Positions 1-8,300 of a DNA stretch of 24,155 nucleotides are shown piece after piece. Position numbers and translations under genes: made by a program. The notes under the pieces were generated by a model. The model saw only the letters and a list, made by a program, of their open reading frames with translations. It made no database searches and was not told the DNA's origin. The stretch's first letter is position 1, and the number at the start of each line of letters is the position of its first letter. The stretch comes from an uncultured Bacilli bacterium (GTDB lineage: Bacteria; Bacillota_I; Bacilli_A; RF39; UBA660), in assembly GCA_947630195.1 (NCBI GenBank), contig CANRGQ010000012.1, forward strand, positions 1-24,155. Reading direction: 5' to 3'.

Positions 1-143
1 AGCCTTCTATAACTTGAATGAATATATGGTTAAGACTATATACTAGGGAAGATAGAAGACAAAGATTATCTAGGATTAATAATCCAAACTAAAAACGAGG
101 ATGATAAATTTTACGAAATTTATCTATTACCTCGTTATTTTTT
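1..143 (+). ncRNA. 3' domain of a DGR-type template RNA, copy 1 (5' end outside window)
   Basis: This stretch matches 21482-21625 closely, and the match stops at the terminator T-run in both copies. Predicted stems are 23-30/35-42 (UAAG loop), 73-77/81-85, and a terminator made of an outer stem 94-100/130-136 and an inner stem 103-111/116-124 capped by a UACG (UNCG-family) loop. Positions differing between the copies mostly keep pairing: 29:36 is G-C here and A-U in copy 2, 76:82 is U-A here and C-G there, and 99:131 is G-C here and A-U there. In the second copy this domain follows a DGR-like template, so the template of this copy should lie just before base 1. The match to the spacer (Sp) region of DGR RNAs is by position and structure, not by sequence comparison. 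Confidence 0.65.
94..143 (+). terminator. Rho-independent terminator of RNA copy 1
   Basis: The outer stem is AACGAGG/CCTCGTT and the inner nine-pair stem (103-111/116-124) has a UACG loop. A run of six T follows. Copy 2 has the same architecture with compensatory changes. Confidence 0.75.
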
Positions 144-213
144 GTGCTTTTACAACAAATGTGTTCTTTTTTTAAAGAAATTTCACGAAAAAAAAGGAAA
201 TCAGGGATTTTTT

Positions 214-262
214 TACAATAATATAAGTGAGAGGAGAAAAATATGATGTTATAAAATCATAT
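214..262 (+). promoter_or_regulatory. Possible promoter and leader of the DUF3800 gene with a three-codon upstream ORF
   Basis: A TACAAT -10-like box lies at 214-219 without a convincing -35. A strong Shine-Dalgarno GAGGAG at 231-236 is spaced for ATG 243, but that frame reads only Met-Met-Leu-stop (243-254). The stretch 241-262 folds into a perfect seven-pair hairpin (ATATGAT/ATCATAT) over this mini-ORF. A second mini-ORF in the same frame (261-281) ends in TGA overlapping the DUF3800 ATG at 278 as ATGA. This could be a translational control leader or decay at the gene's 5' end. The rest of 144-277 is AT-rich with nothing else recognised. Confidence 0.35.
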
Positions 263-277
263 GGATAGTTTTACAAC

Positions 278-967
278 ATGACAGTATTAAAAGTAGCAAA
301 TTTATTAAAAATTTATATTGATGAGTCTGGTGATTTTGGTAATGGAAAAGGTTCATCTAAGTTTTATTTAGTCTCATTTGTTTTATATAATCCCAAATAT
401 GATATAGCAAAAGAAATAAATGATTTAAATAAAAGATTAAAAAGGATTGGTTATGAAGGAATGGTTCATACAGCTAATCTAATTAACAATAGAGGAGAAT
501 ATAGTAAATTACCTTTAAACGTAAGAAAAAGTATTTTTAATGCTTTATATTTGTTTGCCAAAAAAATAGATGCTAAATATTTTACTTTAATAATTGATAA
601 AAAATATGTTAGTAATTTAAGAACTTTAAAAAGAAAGATATATAATGAGATAAATAATATGATAAAAAGAAATGAAAAATATTTTAGTAAGTTTGATAAA
701 GTAGAAGTATATTATGACAATGGTCAAAATGACTTAGCTAAAGTAATAGACAAAGTATTTAAAGAAAACTTTGAAAATTATGAACATATAGTAGAATTTG
801 ACCATGTTGAAAATAGATTATTTCAAATAGCAGATATGTTAACTTACATAGATAAAGTAGATTACAAGTATCAAAACAAATCAAATTATTCAAAGCATGA
901 AATTTATTTCCTTGAAAAAGATGAAATGAGAAATATAATAAGAGAGTTATCAAGAAAAAGATTGTAG
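278..967 (+). CDS. DUF3800 domain protein, possible RNase H-like nuclease
   Basis: A 229-residue protein with the family signature IYIDESGDFG near residues 12-21 (acidic pair D15-E16), an internal LIIDKK acidic site (D107), and the C-terminal family motif around QIADMLTY (D186). The spaced acidic residues fit the RNase H-like fold proposed for this family; I infer a metal-dependent nuclease, and biochemical function is unknown to me. ATG 278 is the first start after an in-frame TAG at 266 and has no Shine-Dalgarno of its own. The nearest ribosome site serves a three-codon upstream ORF, so the true start or expression mode is uncertain. It lies between a DGR-type RNA cassette and a GC-rich hairpin cluster directly at its 3' end. 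Structured RNA motifs have been described next to DUF3800 genes, which makes this pairing meaningful. Confidence 0.8.
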   Translation: MTVLKVANLLKIYIDESGDFGNGKGSSKFYLVSFVLYNPKYDIAKEINDLNKRLKRIGYEGMVHTANLINNRGEYSKLPLNVRKSIFNALYLFAKKIDAKYFTLIIDKKYVSNLRTLKRKIYNEINNMIKRNEKYFSKFDKVEVYYDNGQNDLAKVIDKVFKENFENYEHIVEFDHVENRLFQIADMLTYIDKVDYKYQNKSNYSKHEIYFLEKDEMRNIIRELSRKRL

Positions 968-969
968 CA

Positions 970-1092
970 TTATAAAAGCAACCTAAAAGGTTGCAGTTAT
1001 AAGCGGCGCCTAGCGCCAACACGGATCGAGCCACTTAACTGGCTCGGGGAGATATAAAATAAATATCTCTATTTATATTATATTCCTTTGAC
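970..1092 (-). ncRNA. GC-rich multi-hairpin small RNA next to the DUF3800 gene
   Basis: Four adjacent perfect hairpins fill 970-1069. 978-983/989-994 is extended by an outer TTATAA stem at 970-975/997-1002. The others are 1005-1009/1013-1017 (GGCGC/GCGCC), 1027-1033/1040-1046 (CGAGCCA/TGGCTCG) and 1049-1055/1063-1069. The two central ones are far more GC-rich than the surroundings. Minus orientation is favoured for two reasons: a TTTACT-17 bp-TATAAT promoter reads leftwards from 1127, and the last hairpin on that strand is followed by TTTT (977-974), as in an intrinsic terminator. Alternatives are a structured 3' UTR of the DUF3800 mRNA or of the zinc-ribbon gene. Start and end are approximate. 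Confidence 0.5.
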
Positions 1093-1098
1093 AACTTA

Positions 1099-1127
1099 AT
1101 TATACAATAAATGATACATAAAGTAAA
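1099..1127 (-). promoter_or_regulatory. Leftward promoter for the hairpin RNA
   Basis: On the minus strand, TTTACT (1127-1122) and TATAAT (1104-1099) are 17 bp apart, placing a start near 1092. The 13 bases at 1093-1105 recur at 21305-21317, where they also carry a minus-strand -10 box, in front of the ribbon-helix-helix gene. Confidence 0.45.
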
Positions 1128-1151
1128 GGGGTAATTTTTAAAAAATTAGAA

Positions 1152-1346
1152 TTATTCTGTTGTGTCAATGGTAATCCATTCAGTTGTTCCACATTCTGTA
1201 CATATTTGGGGCACTAAAACTTTTTTTCCTTTAGGAAGATCAATTTTCTTTTCTAAAGTAACACATAAAAGGCCTGTTTCTTCATCAATATAGCATCTTC
1301 CTTGCGTTTGAGCCTCTTGACACTTACTACATCCTGGTTTTTTCAT
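1152..1346 (-). CDS. Small zinc-ribbon protein of unknown function
   Basis: A 64-residue protein with two CxxC pairs (C6/C9 and C49/C52) and further cysteines at 18 and 28. This pattern suggests a zinc ribbon or rubredoxin-like knuckle. I place the start at 1346, because GGTGAT lies four bases before that ATG. The in-frame ATG at 1358 has no ribosome site and would add only MVIE. It is divergent from pduL across about 80 bases. I do not recognise a named family; regulatory, metal-binding or RNA-polymerase-associated roles are all possible. Confidence 0.7.
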   Translation of the reverse strand: MKKPGCSKCQEAQTQGRCYIDEETGLLCVTLEKKIDLPKGKKVLVPQICTECGTTEWITIDTTE

Positions 1347-1403
1347 TTCTATCACCATTAATATTATGAACTAAAATAACTATAATTATTCTTTTAAATA
1401 AGG

Positions 1404-1409
1404 TATAAT
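1404..1409 (+). promoter_or_regulatory. -10 box upstream of pduL
   Basis: TATAAT lies about 19 bases before the pduL ATG, with a GGTGAT ribosome site between them. No clear -35 is visible 17 bp upstream. It could drive the pduL-dus-addB-addA run. Confidence 0.4.
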
Positions 1410-1427
1410 TATATATAGGTGATTTAG

Positions 1428-1991
1428 ATGGAATATAAAATTAAAGCTAGAATTAGTAATAGACATGTTCATTTAACTAAAGAAGTATATGATAAATTAT
1501 TTGATGATAAACTAAAAGTACGGAATTATTTAAATCAAGAAGGTGAGTTTGCCTCCACTAAAACGCTAACTATTTCAAGTGGGGATAAAAAAATTGAAAA
1601 TGTAAGAGTGTTGGGGCCATTCCGCCCTTATAATCAAATTGAAGTATCCAAACTTGATGCCAGGAATTTAGGTTTAAATCCTCCAGTAAGAAGAAGTGGT
1701 GATTTAGATGATAGCTTAGATATTACTTTAGAAACACCAAAAGATAAAGTAACAGTTAAAGGTTTAATTATTGCTAATCGTCATGTTCATATCAATACAA
1801 AAGATGCTTCTAATTATGGCGTTAAAGATGGGGATATGGTGAATATTCAAATTGGGGGAGAGAAAAAAGGCATAATTGAAGCTATGGTAAAGGTGAGTGA
1901 TAATGGTTATTATGAACTCCATTTAGATACGGATGATGCTAATGCCTTTTTATTAAATGATAATGACGAAGTAACAATGATAGTAAAATAA
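1428..1991 (+). CDS. pduL: PduL-type phosphate acyltransferase
   Basis: A 187-residue protein of the PduL family (two tandem related domains). It has the duplicated metal-binding signature RHVHL at 12-16 and NRHVHI at 117-122, and the GPFRPYNQIEVSKLDA segment near 63-78. PduL interconverts acyl-CoA plus phosphate with acyl-phosphate plus CoA; with an acetate kinase this yields ATP in fermentation. No microcompartment shell genes are near and I see no encapsulation peptide at the N-terminus, so I infer a cytosolic housekeeping phosphotransacetylase replacing Pta. Start ATG 1428 follows GGTGAT. It is the first gene of a plus-strand run, nine bases before dus. Confidence 0.88.
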   Translation: MEYKIKARISNRHVHLTKEVYDKLFDDKLKVRNYLNQEGEFASTKTLTISSGDKKIENVRVLGPFRPYNQIEVSKLDARNLGLNPPVRRSGDLDDSLDITLETPKDKVTVKGLIIANRHVHINTKDASNYGVKDGDMVNIQIGGEKKGIIEAMVKVSDNGYYELHLDTDDANAFLLNDNDEVTMIVK

Positions 1992-2000
1992 GGTGGTTTT

Positions 2001-2974
2001 ATGAAGTGGAAAATCGGAAATGTCGAAATTGCTAATAGATATGTTTTAGCTCCCATGGCGGGAATTACCAGTACTTCATATAGAAGTATTTGTAAAAGAA
2101 GCAAGAGGCTGGTCTTGTTGTGGGTGAAATGGTTTCCGATAAGGCTTTAGTTTATGAATCCAAAAAAACTTATGAACTTTTAAAAATGGATGAATTAGAA
2201 AGACCTATTTCTGAGCAGATTTTTGGAAGTGACCCGGAAACGATGGCTAAGGCCGCTAAAATAGTGGAAGATTACATGCATCCCGATATCATTGATATTA
2301 ATATGGGTTGTCCCGTTCCTAAAGTAGCTATTAAAAATGAAGCGGGAAGTGCTCTTTTAAAAAATCCCGAAAAAGTAAGAGAAATAGTTTCGTCCGTAGT
2401 TAAAGCCGTTTCTATCCCTGTTACGGTTAAAATTCGAATTGGTTGGGATAATGAGCATATTAATGCTGTGGAAATTGCCAAAATATGTGAAGAAGCAGGG
2501 GCTAAGGCTATTTTTGTTCACGGAAGAACTAGAAGTGAAGGATATACCGGTCATGCTCATTTAGATGTCATAAAAGAAGTAGTCGATGCTGTAAACATTC
2601 CAGTTATTGGTAATGGCGATATTACTAGTTGTTATGATGCTAAAAATATGTTAGATTATTGTGGATGTACCGCGGTCATGATTGGAAGAGGAGCCTTAGG
2701 TAATCCGTGGATTTTTAGAGATTGTATTGATTATATCGATAATAATAAAGAAATAAAAAAAGTAAGTATTGAAGAGAAAAAAGAGATGATGAAAGAAAAC
2801 ATCCAAGAAATAGTTAAAGAAAAAGGCGAGAAATTAGGAATTTTAAATTTAAGAACGATTCTTATGTATTACTTAAAAGGACTACCTAATACCAAAAATT
2901 TAAAATTAGAAATTTGTAAATGTGAAAGTGCGGATGAATTACTTAAATTAATTGATGATTATAAAGGAGAATAA
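2001..2974 (+). pseudogene. dusB: tRNA-dihydrouridine synthase (DusB-like), frame-disrupted near the 5' end
   Basis: The ATG at 2001, after AGGTGG, begins a normal Dus N-terminus (IGNVEIANR, then LAPMAGIT, the FMN-binding start). The frame then runs out of homology near 2094-2108. Removing one A from the AAAA at 2094-2097 and one G from the GG at 2107-2108 restores the family sequence CKEARAGLVVGEMVS, and the rest is intact to 2974. It includes QIFGSDPE, the catalytic-cysteine motif MGCPVPKV, VKIRIGW, and the FMN-phosphate motifs GNGDI and GRGALGNPW. The enzyme reduces uridines in tRNA D-loops with FMN and NADPH. A downstream GTG at 2120 would lack the FMN-binding N-terminus. Either the gene is recently broken or the assembly has two homopolymer errors. 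Confidence 0.8.
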
Positions 2975-2975
2975 A

Positions 2976-5327
2976 ATGGAGATTCAGGATTATGATTTAA
3001 TTATTTGTGAAGATAGTTTCAAAATGGCTATTCTAGATTATGCTTCTAGTAACCATCTTCTTTTAAATGCCAAAATAATGACTAAGAGGGAATTTTTCCA
3101 AGAATATTTTTATAAAACATCGGCTAATACACTTAGTTATGTGGTCAAGAAATATAAAGTAAAAGTTAGTATTGCTAAAATGTATTTAGATAATTTATAT
3201 TTTATTTTAGATAAAGATTATCATAATCCTAAATTACAATTTTTAAGCAATTTAAAAAAAGATTTAATAAATCATAACTTACTTAAAATAAATCCTTATT
3301 TTAAAAGTTATTTAGAAAATAAAAAAATATTAGTAAGGGGTTATCTTACAATAGAAAAATGGGAAGAAGAAATATTTAATGAATATGATGTTACTTATGA
3401 AACAAAAGAGCCTTTAAAAAGATTAGAAAAAGTTTATGAATTTAAAACATTAGAAGCAGAAATTAATTATGCAGCCGAATATATTGCTTCTTTAATTGAT
3501 CAAGGAATAGATGTTAATCATATTAAATTAATGAATGTGGATAAATCTTATTATAGAGAATTAGAAAGAATATTTAACTATTACCATATTCCTCTTAATA
3601 TTCCTTCCATTACTAATTTATTGGGGCTTGATGTAACCCAAAAGTTTTTAGAATCTTTAAATACTAATTCTTTGGAGGAATCCCTTAATTTAATTAAAGA
3701 TGAAGATAATGAAGTCGTTCGTAAAATTATTAATATTTTAAATAATTATGTCCAAATAGAAAATAAAGAAGATATTATTCCTTTAATCAAAGAAGATTTT
3801 AAAAATACGCATTTAAATTTAACTAAATTAGAAAGGTGCGTTAAATTTATTAGTATTGATGATTATGTAAGTTCTCTTGATTATGTTATTTTAATGAATT
3901 TTACCTCCATAAGTATTCCCGCTTATAAAAAAGATGAAGATTATATCACCGATAATTTAAAAGATGAAGTAAGTTTATATAATACATATGAGTATAATAA
4001 AACTTTAAAAAATAATGTTATTCAAAAATTAGAAAGTATAAATAATTTAGTAATTACTTATAAATTAGAAGATGATAAAGAAATATTTTATCCCTCTAGT
4101 TTAGTTAGTTTATTAGATTTAGAAGTTATTAAAAATTATAAACTACCAAGCATTCATTATTCAGCTTTTTATGATTTAGTTAAATATACTTATGAGCTTG
4201 ATAACTTTAAAAAATATGGTCTTATTAGTGAAGATTTAAAAGTATATCAAAATAATTTAGATAATCCCACTTATAAAACTTATGACCATACTTTTAAAGG
4301 TATTGATAATAAGTCTTTAAAAGAGTATTTAGGTAAGGGTTTAACTTTATCTTATTCTTCTTTAAATAATTACAATAAATGTGCTTTTCGGTATTATTTA
4401 GATAATGTTTTAAAGTTAGATCCTTTTGAAGAAACATTTGATACATTTATTGGTTCTTTATTTCATGATGTTTTAGAAAAATGTTTAAATAATGATAATG
4501 ATATAAAAGAAGAAGTAAATAATTATCTCCATTTAAAAGAGAAGATTTTAACTCCCAAAGAGAAGTTTTATGTTAGTAAACTAATGAATGATTTAAAGTT
4601 CGTTATAGACTATTTAAAGAATGAAAAGAAGTATATTAGCTTAGATAAAGAATATCATGAAAAATATATAAGTATAAAAAAAGATAAAGATATTCCGGTT
4701 AAATTTGTGGGATTTGTCGATAAGATTTTATATAAAGAGATGAGTGATGCCACAATTGTCTCAATTATGGATTATAAAACGGGAATAGTTGATATTAATT
4801 TAAATTATGTTCCTTATGGTTTGTCTTTGCAACTACCTATTTATCTTTATTTAGTAAGTAAATCGCATTTATTTAAAAATCCTTTATATGCCGGATTTTA
4901 CTTACAAAATATTTTGGATAAGAATTTAAAAAGAAGTGATGATTATATTAAAGCCCGTCAAGATAGTTTAAAATTAAAAGGCTATTCGAATAAAGATTTA
5001 AGTATTTTAAAATATTTAGATAGTAGTATGCCAAATAGTGAAATTATTAAAGGTTTAAGATTAAAAAGTGATGGTGATTTTTATTCCACTAGTAAAGTTT
5101 TAAGTAATGAAGAGATTAATAAATTAATAGAGATAACGGAGAATATTATCGATAAAAGTATCGAAAGTATTTTGAGTGGGGATTTTTCCATTAATCCGAA
5201 AAGAATTGGCTATGATAAAAATGTTGGTTGCCAATATTGTCCTTTTAAAGATATTTGTTATAAGGAAGAAGCAGACTTCATCACTTTAGAGGACCAAAAA
5301 GATTTAGCCTTTTTAGGAGGTATTTAA
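2976..5327 (+). CDS. addB: ATP-dependent helicase/nuclease subunit B (short AddB-type)
   Basis: A 783-residue partner of AddA in the double-strand-break end-processing complex that prepares DNA for RecA. The C-terminal third has the PD-(D/E)xK nuclease domain, with SYSSLNNYNKC, GSLFHDVLE and the catalytic MDYKTG (D599, K601). The iron-sulfur cysteines are C469, C752, C755 and C761 (CQYCPFKDIC). It is shorter than typical Bacillus AddB (about 1160 residues), and I see no Walker A GxxxxGKT at the N-terminus. The start is ATG 2976, because AAAGGAG lies just upstream; an in-frame TTG at 2952 would put that ribosome site inside the gene. It overlaps nothing and is followed one base later by addA. 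Confidence 0.87.
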   Translation: MEIQDYDLIICEDSFKMAILDYASSNHLLLNAKIMTKREFFQEYFYKTSANTLSYVVKKYKVKVSIAKMYLDNLYFILDKDYHNPKLQFLSNLKKDLINHNLLKINPYFKSYLENKKILVRGYLTIEKWEEEIFNEYDVTYETKEPLKRLEKVYEFKTLEAEINYAAEYIASLIDQGIDVNHIKLMNVDKSYYRELERIFNYYHIPLNIPSITNLLGLDVTQKFLESLNTNSLEESLNLIKDEDNEVVRKIINILNNYVQIENKEDIIPLIKEDFKNTHLNLTKLERCVKFISIDDYVSSLDYVILMNFTSISIPAYKKDEDYITDNLKDEVSLYNTYEYNKTLKNNVIQKLESINNLVITYKLEDDKEIFYPSSLVSLLDLEVIKNYKLPSIHYSAFYDLVKYTYELDNFKKYGLISEDLKVYQNNLDNPTYKTYDHTFKGIDNKSLKEYLGKGLTLSYSSLNNYNKCAFRYYLDNVLKLDPFEETFDTFIGSLFHDVLEKCLNNDNDIKEEVNNYLHLKEKILTPKEKFYVSKLMNDLKFVIDYLKNEKKYISLDKEYHEKYISIKKDKDIPVKFVGFVDKILYKEMSDATIVSIMDYKTGIVDINLNYVPYGLSLQLPIYLYLVSKSHLFKNPLYAGFYLQNILDKNLKRSDDYIKARQDSLKLKGYSNKDLSILKYLDSSMPNSEIIKGLRLKSDGDFYSTSKVLSNEEINKLIEITENIIDKSIESILSGDFSINPKRIGYDKNVGCQYCPFKDICYKEEADFITLEDQKDLAFLGGI

Positions 5328-5328
5328 T

Positions 5329-8300
5329 ATGGCTTGGACTAAAGAACAAGAAAGAGCAATTTATGAATCAGGAAAAAATATAATTGTTTCGGCGGGAGCT
5401 GGTTCCGGTAAGACAGCGGTTTTAACAGAAAGAGTAATTGAAAAATTAAAAAGTGGTATTAACATAAATAAACTTTTAATTTTAACTTTTACAAATGCCG
5501 CAGCGGCCGAGATGAAAGACCGCATAAGAAAAAGTATTAGAGATTATCCAGAATTAAAAGAAAGTTTAGATTACTTAGAAAGTGCTTACATTACCACCTT
5601 TGATGCTTATACATTATCCCTTATTAAAAAATATAATGATGTTTTAAATGTGTCTAAAGATTTACAAATTATTGATGATAGTATTATAAGAGTCATAAAG
5701 GCTCGTTATATGGAAGAAATTTTTGAAGATTTATACAAAAGAGAAGATGCCGAATTTTTAAAGTTCTTAGATATATTTACCATTAAAAATGATAGAGAAA
5801 TTAAAAATGATCTTTTGGGAATCTATGAAAAATTATCTTTAGTTAGTGATTTAGATAGTTTTTTAGATAATTATTTTGATGTCTATTTTAATTCCCAAAA
5901 TGAAGAAAAATATTTCCAAGAATATGAAGAAGTTTTAAGAAATTATTTAGAAGAAATGGAAACTAATTTATATTATTTAGAAAATAGTGATTATCCCGAT
6001 TATTATGAAGAAATGGTAAAATCTTTAGAAAAACTTTTAAAGAGCAAAACTTATGATGAAATTAAAGAAAATATAAATGTTTCTATTCCGAGAAGACCAA
6101 GAGGTAGTGAAGAGATAAAAGAAAATAAAGAGAATATAGATAATGTTCTTAAAGATTTAAAAAATGAATTAAGATTTAAAGATGAAAAAGAAATAATCGA
6201 AACTTTAGATAGTACTAAAGCTACAATAAAAGTTATTATTAAGATTATCAAGAAGTTTAAATTAAAATTAGATAAATATAAAGAAGATAATGACTTATAT
6301 GAATTTATTGATATTTCGAAAATGGCTATTAAACTTCTTAAAGATAATCCCCATATTTTAAAAGAAGTTAAAAATAGTTTTCAAGAAATATGTGTGGATG
6401 AATATCAAGATACTAATGATTTACAAGAAGAATTTATTAGTTTAATTGAAAAAGATAATGTCTATATGGTCGGAGATATCAAACAATCTATTTATGGCTT
6501 TCGGAATGCTAATCCGGAAATATTTAAAGAAAAGTACGATGCTTATAAAGATGGGAAAAAAGGAATTAGAATTGATTTATTAAAAAATTTCCGGTCCCGA
6601 AAAGAAGTTATCAAAGGTATAAATGATATCTTTAATTTAGTCATGGATGATGCTATTGGGGGTGCCAGTTACCGGGAAGAACACCAAATGAATTTTGGTA
6701 ACGAAGTATATGAAAAAAATAAGAAAGAAAATAATGATTTGGAAATTATAAATTACCCTTTAAGTAATGAATATAACAATAATGAAATTGAGGCTTTTTA
6801 TATTGCAAGAGATATCTTAAAAAAGATTAAAGGTAATTACCAAGTAATTGATAAAGATACGAAAAAGTTAAGATGTATTACTTATAAAGATTTTTGTATT
6901 ATTATGGACCGAGGAACAGATTTTACTCTTTATAAAAAAATATTTGAATACTTAAATATTCCTTTAGAGATATGGGAAGATAAAGCCTTAACTAAAGATA
7001 TTGATGTCAATATAATCTATAATATTCTTAACTTAATTTTAAAAATTAAAGATAATATCTTTGATTTTGAATTTAAGTATTCTTTTATGAGTATTGGAAG
7101 AAGTTTCTTATTTAGTTATCCTGATACGGAATTATTTGAAATTTTAAGATGCGAAAGTTATCAAGATACCACTCTTTATAAAATAGCTTTCGATATTTCT
7201 TTAAACTTAGATAATTTAACCAGTTATGATTTAATAAAAGAAGTTATAGATAAATTTCAAATTAATGAAAAATTAATAACTATTGGAGACGTAAAAGAAC
7301 ACTTAAGAAGAATTGATAGTATTTTAGAAATGGCCAAAAACTTAAGTGATATGGGTTACAATAAACAAGAATTTTTGGGTGTCTTAAAAGACTTAATTAA
7401 TAGTAAAGATACCACTAAATTTAAAAGTCGAAATAGCACCGATAATGCGGTAAAAATTATGAATATTCATAAATCAAAAGGTTTAGAATTTAGTGTTTGT
7501 TACTATAGTGGTTATTATAAATTATTTAATATTGAAGATGTAAAAAGTCGCTTTATATTTGATAAAGAGTATGGTTTAATTGTTCCTTTCTTTAAAGAAG
7601 GACTAGATAATACTATCCTTTATTCCTTATTTAAAAATAAATATTTAATAGAAAACATTTCGGAAGAGATTAGACTTTTATATGTGGCTTTAACAAGAGC
7701 TAAAGAAAAAATGGTTATTGTGGCCCCATTAAATGCCGATAATTATATAAGTGGAATAGTTCCTTATCAAATAAGAAGTAAATATAATTCTTTCTTAAGT
7801 ATTTTAAATTCCATTTCTCTAAATTTAAAAGAATATACTCATAATCTAAATATTGAAGATTTAAAGATAACGAAAAATTATTTATTAGATAATGAAAAAG
7901 AATTAGAAAAACTAACGAGTAAGGAAGTAATTACTTATAAGAGTATCAATGTAGAAGTTAAAGAAGTTAAAAGAGTTAGAGCATCAAAAGAAGAAGTAAG
8001 ACTTAATACCCTAGAGGAAAAAACCGCCATGAGTAAGGGAGAAGATGCTCATAAGATTTTCGAATTAACTGATTTTAGAAATGTTTCTAAAGATAATAAA
8101 TATTATGAAAATATTACTTATTTAAAAGACAAATTGAATATTAATGAAAATACAAAAATATATAAAGAATATGAATTTACTTATCAAAATAATAATACTT
8201 TGTATCACGGAATAATTGACCTTTTATTAGTATACCAAGATAAAATAGTTATTGTGGATTATAAGTTAGCTAATACCGAAGATGCTGCTTATTTAGAGCA

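Noticed and set aside
759..1034. Minus-strand 91-residue ORF across the DUF3800 3' end and hairpins
   Set aside because: It has no ribosome site, composition typical of an antisense shadow, and it runs through the stems of the structured RNA.
970..1069. Ordinary plus-strand terminators for the DUF3800 gene
   Set aside because: On the plus strand no hairpin is followed by a proper T-run. Four packed hairpins with GC-rich stems exceed what a terminator needs.
1428..1991. PduL as part of a bacterial microcompartment locus
   Set aside because: No shell proteins or diol/ethanolamine enzymes are near, and no encapsulation peptide is evident at the N-terminus.
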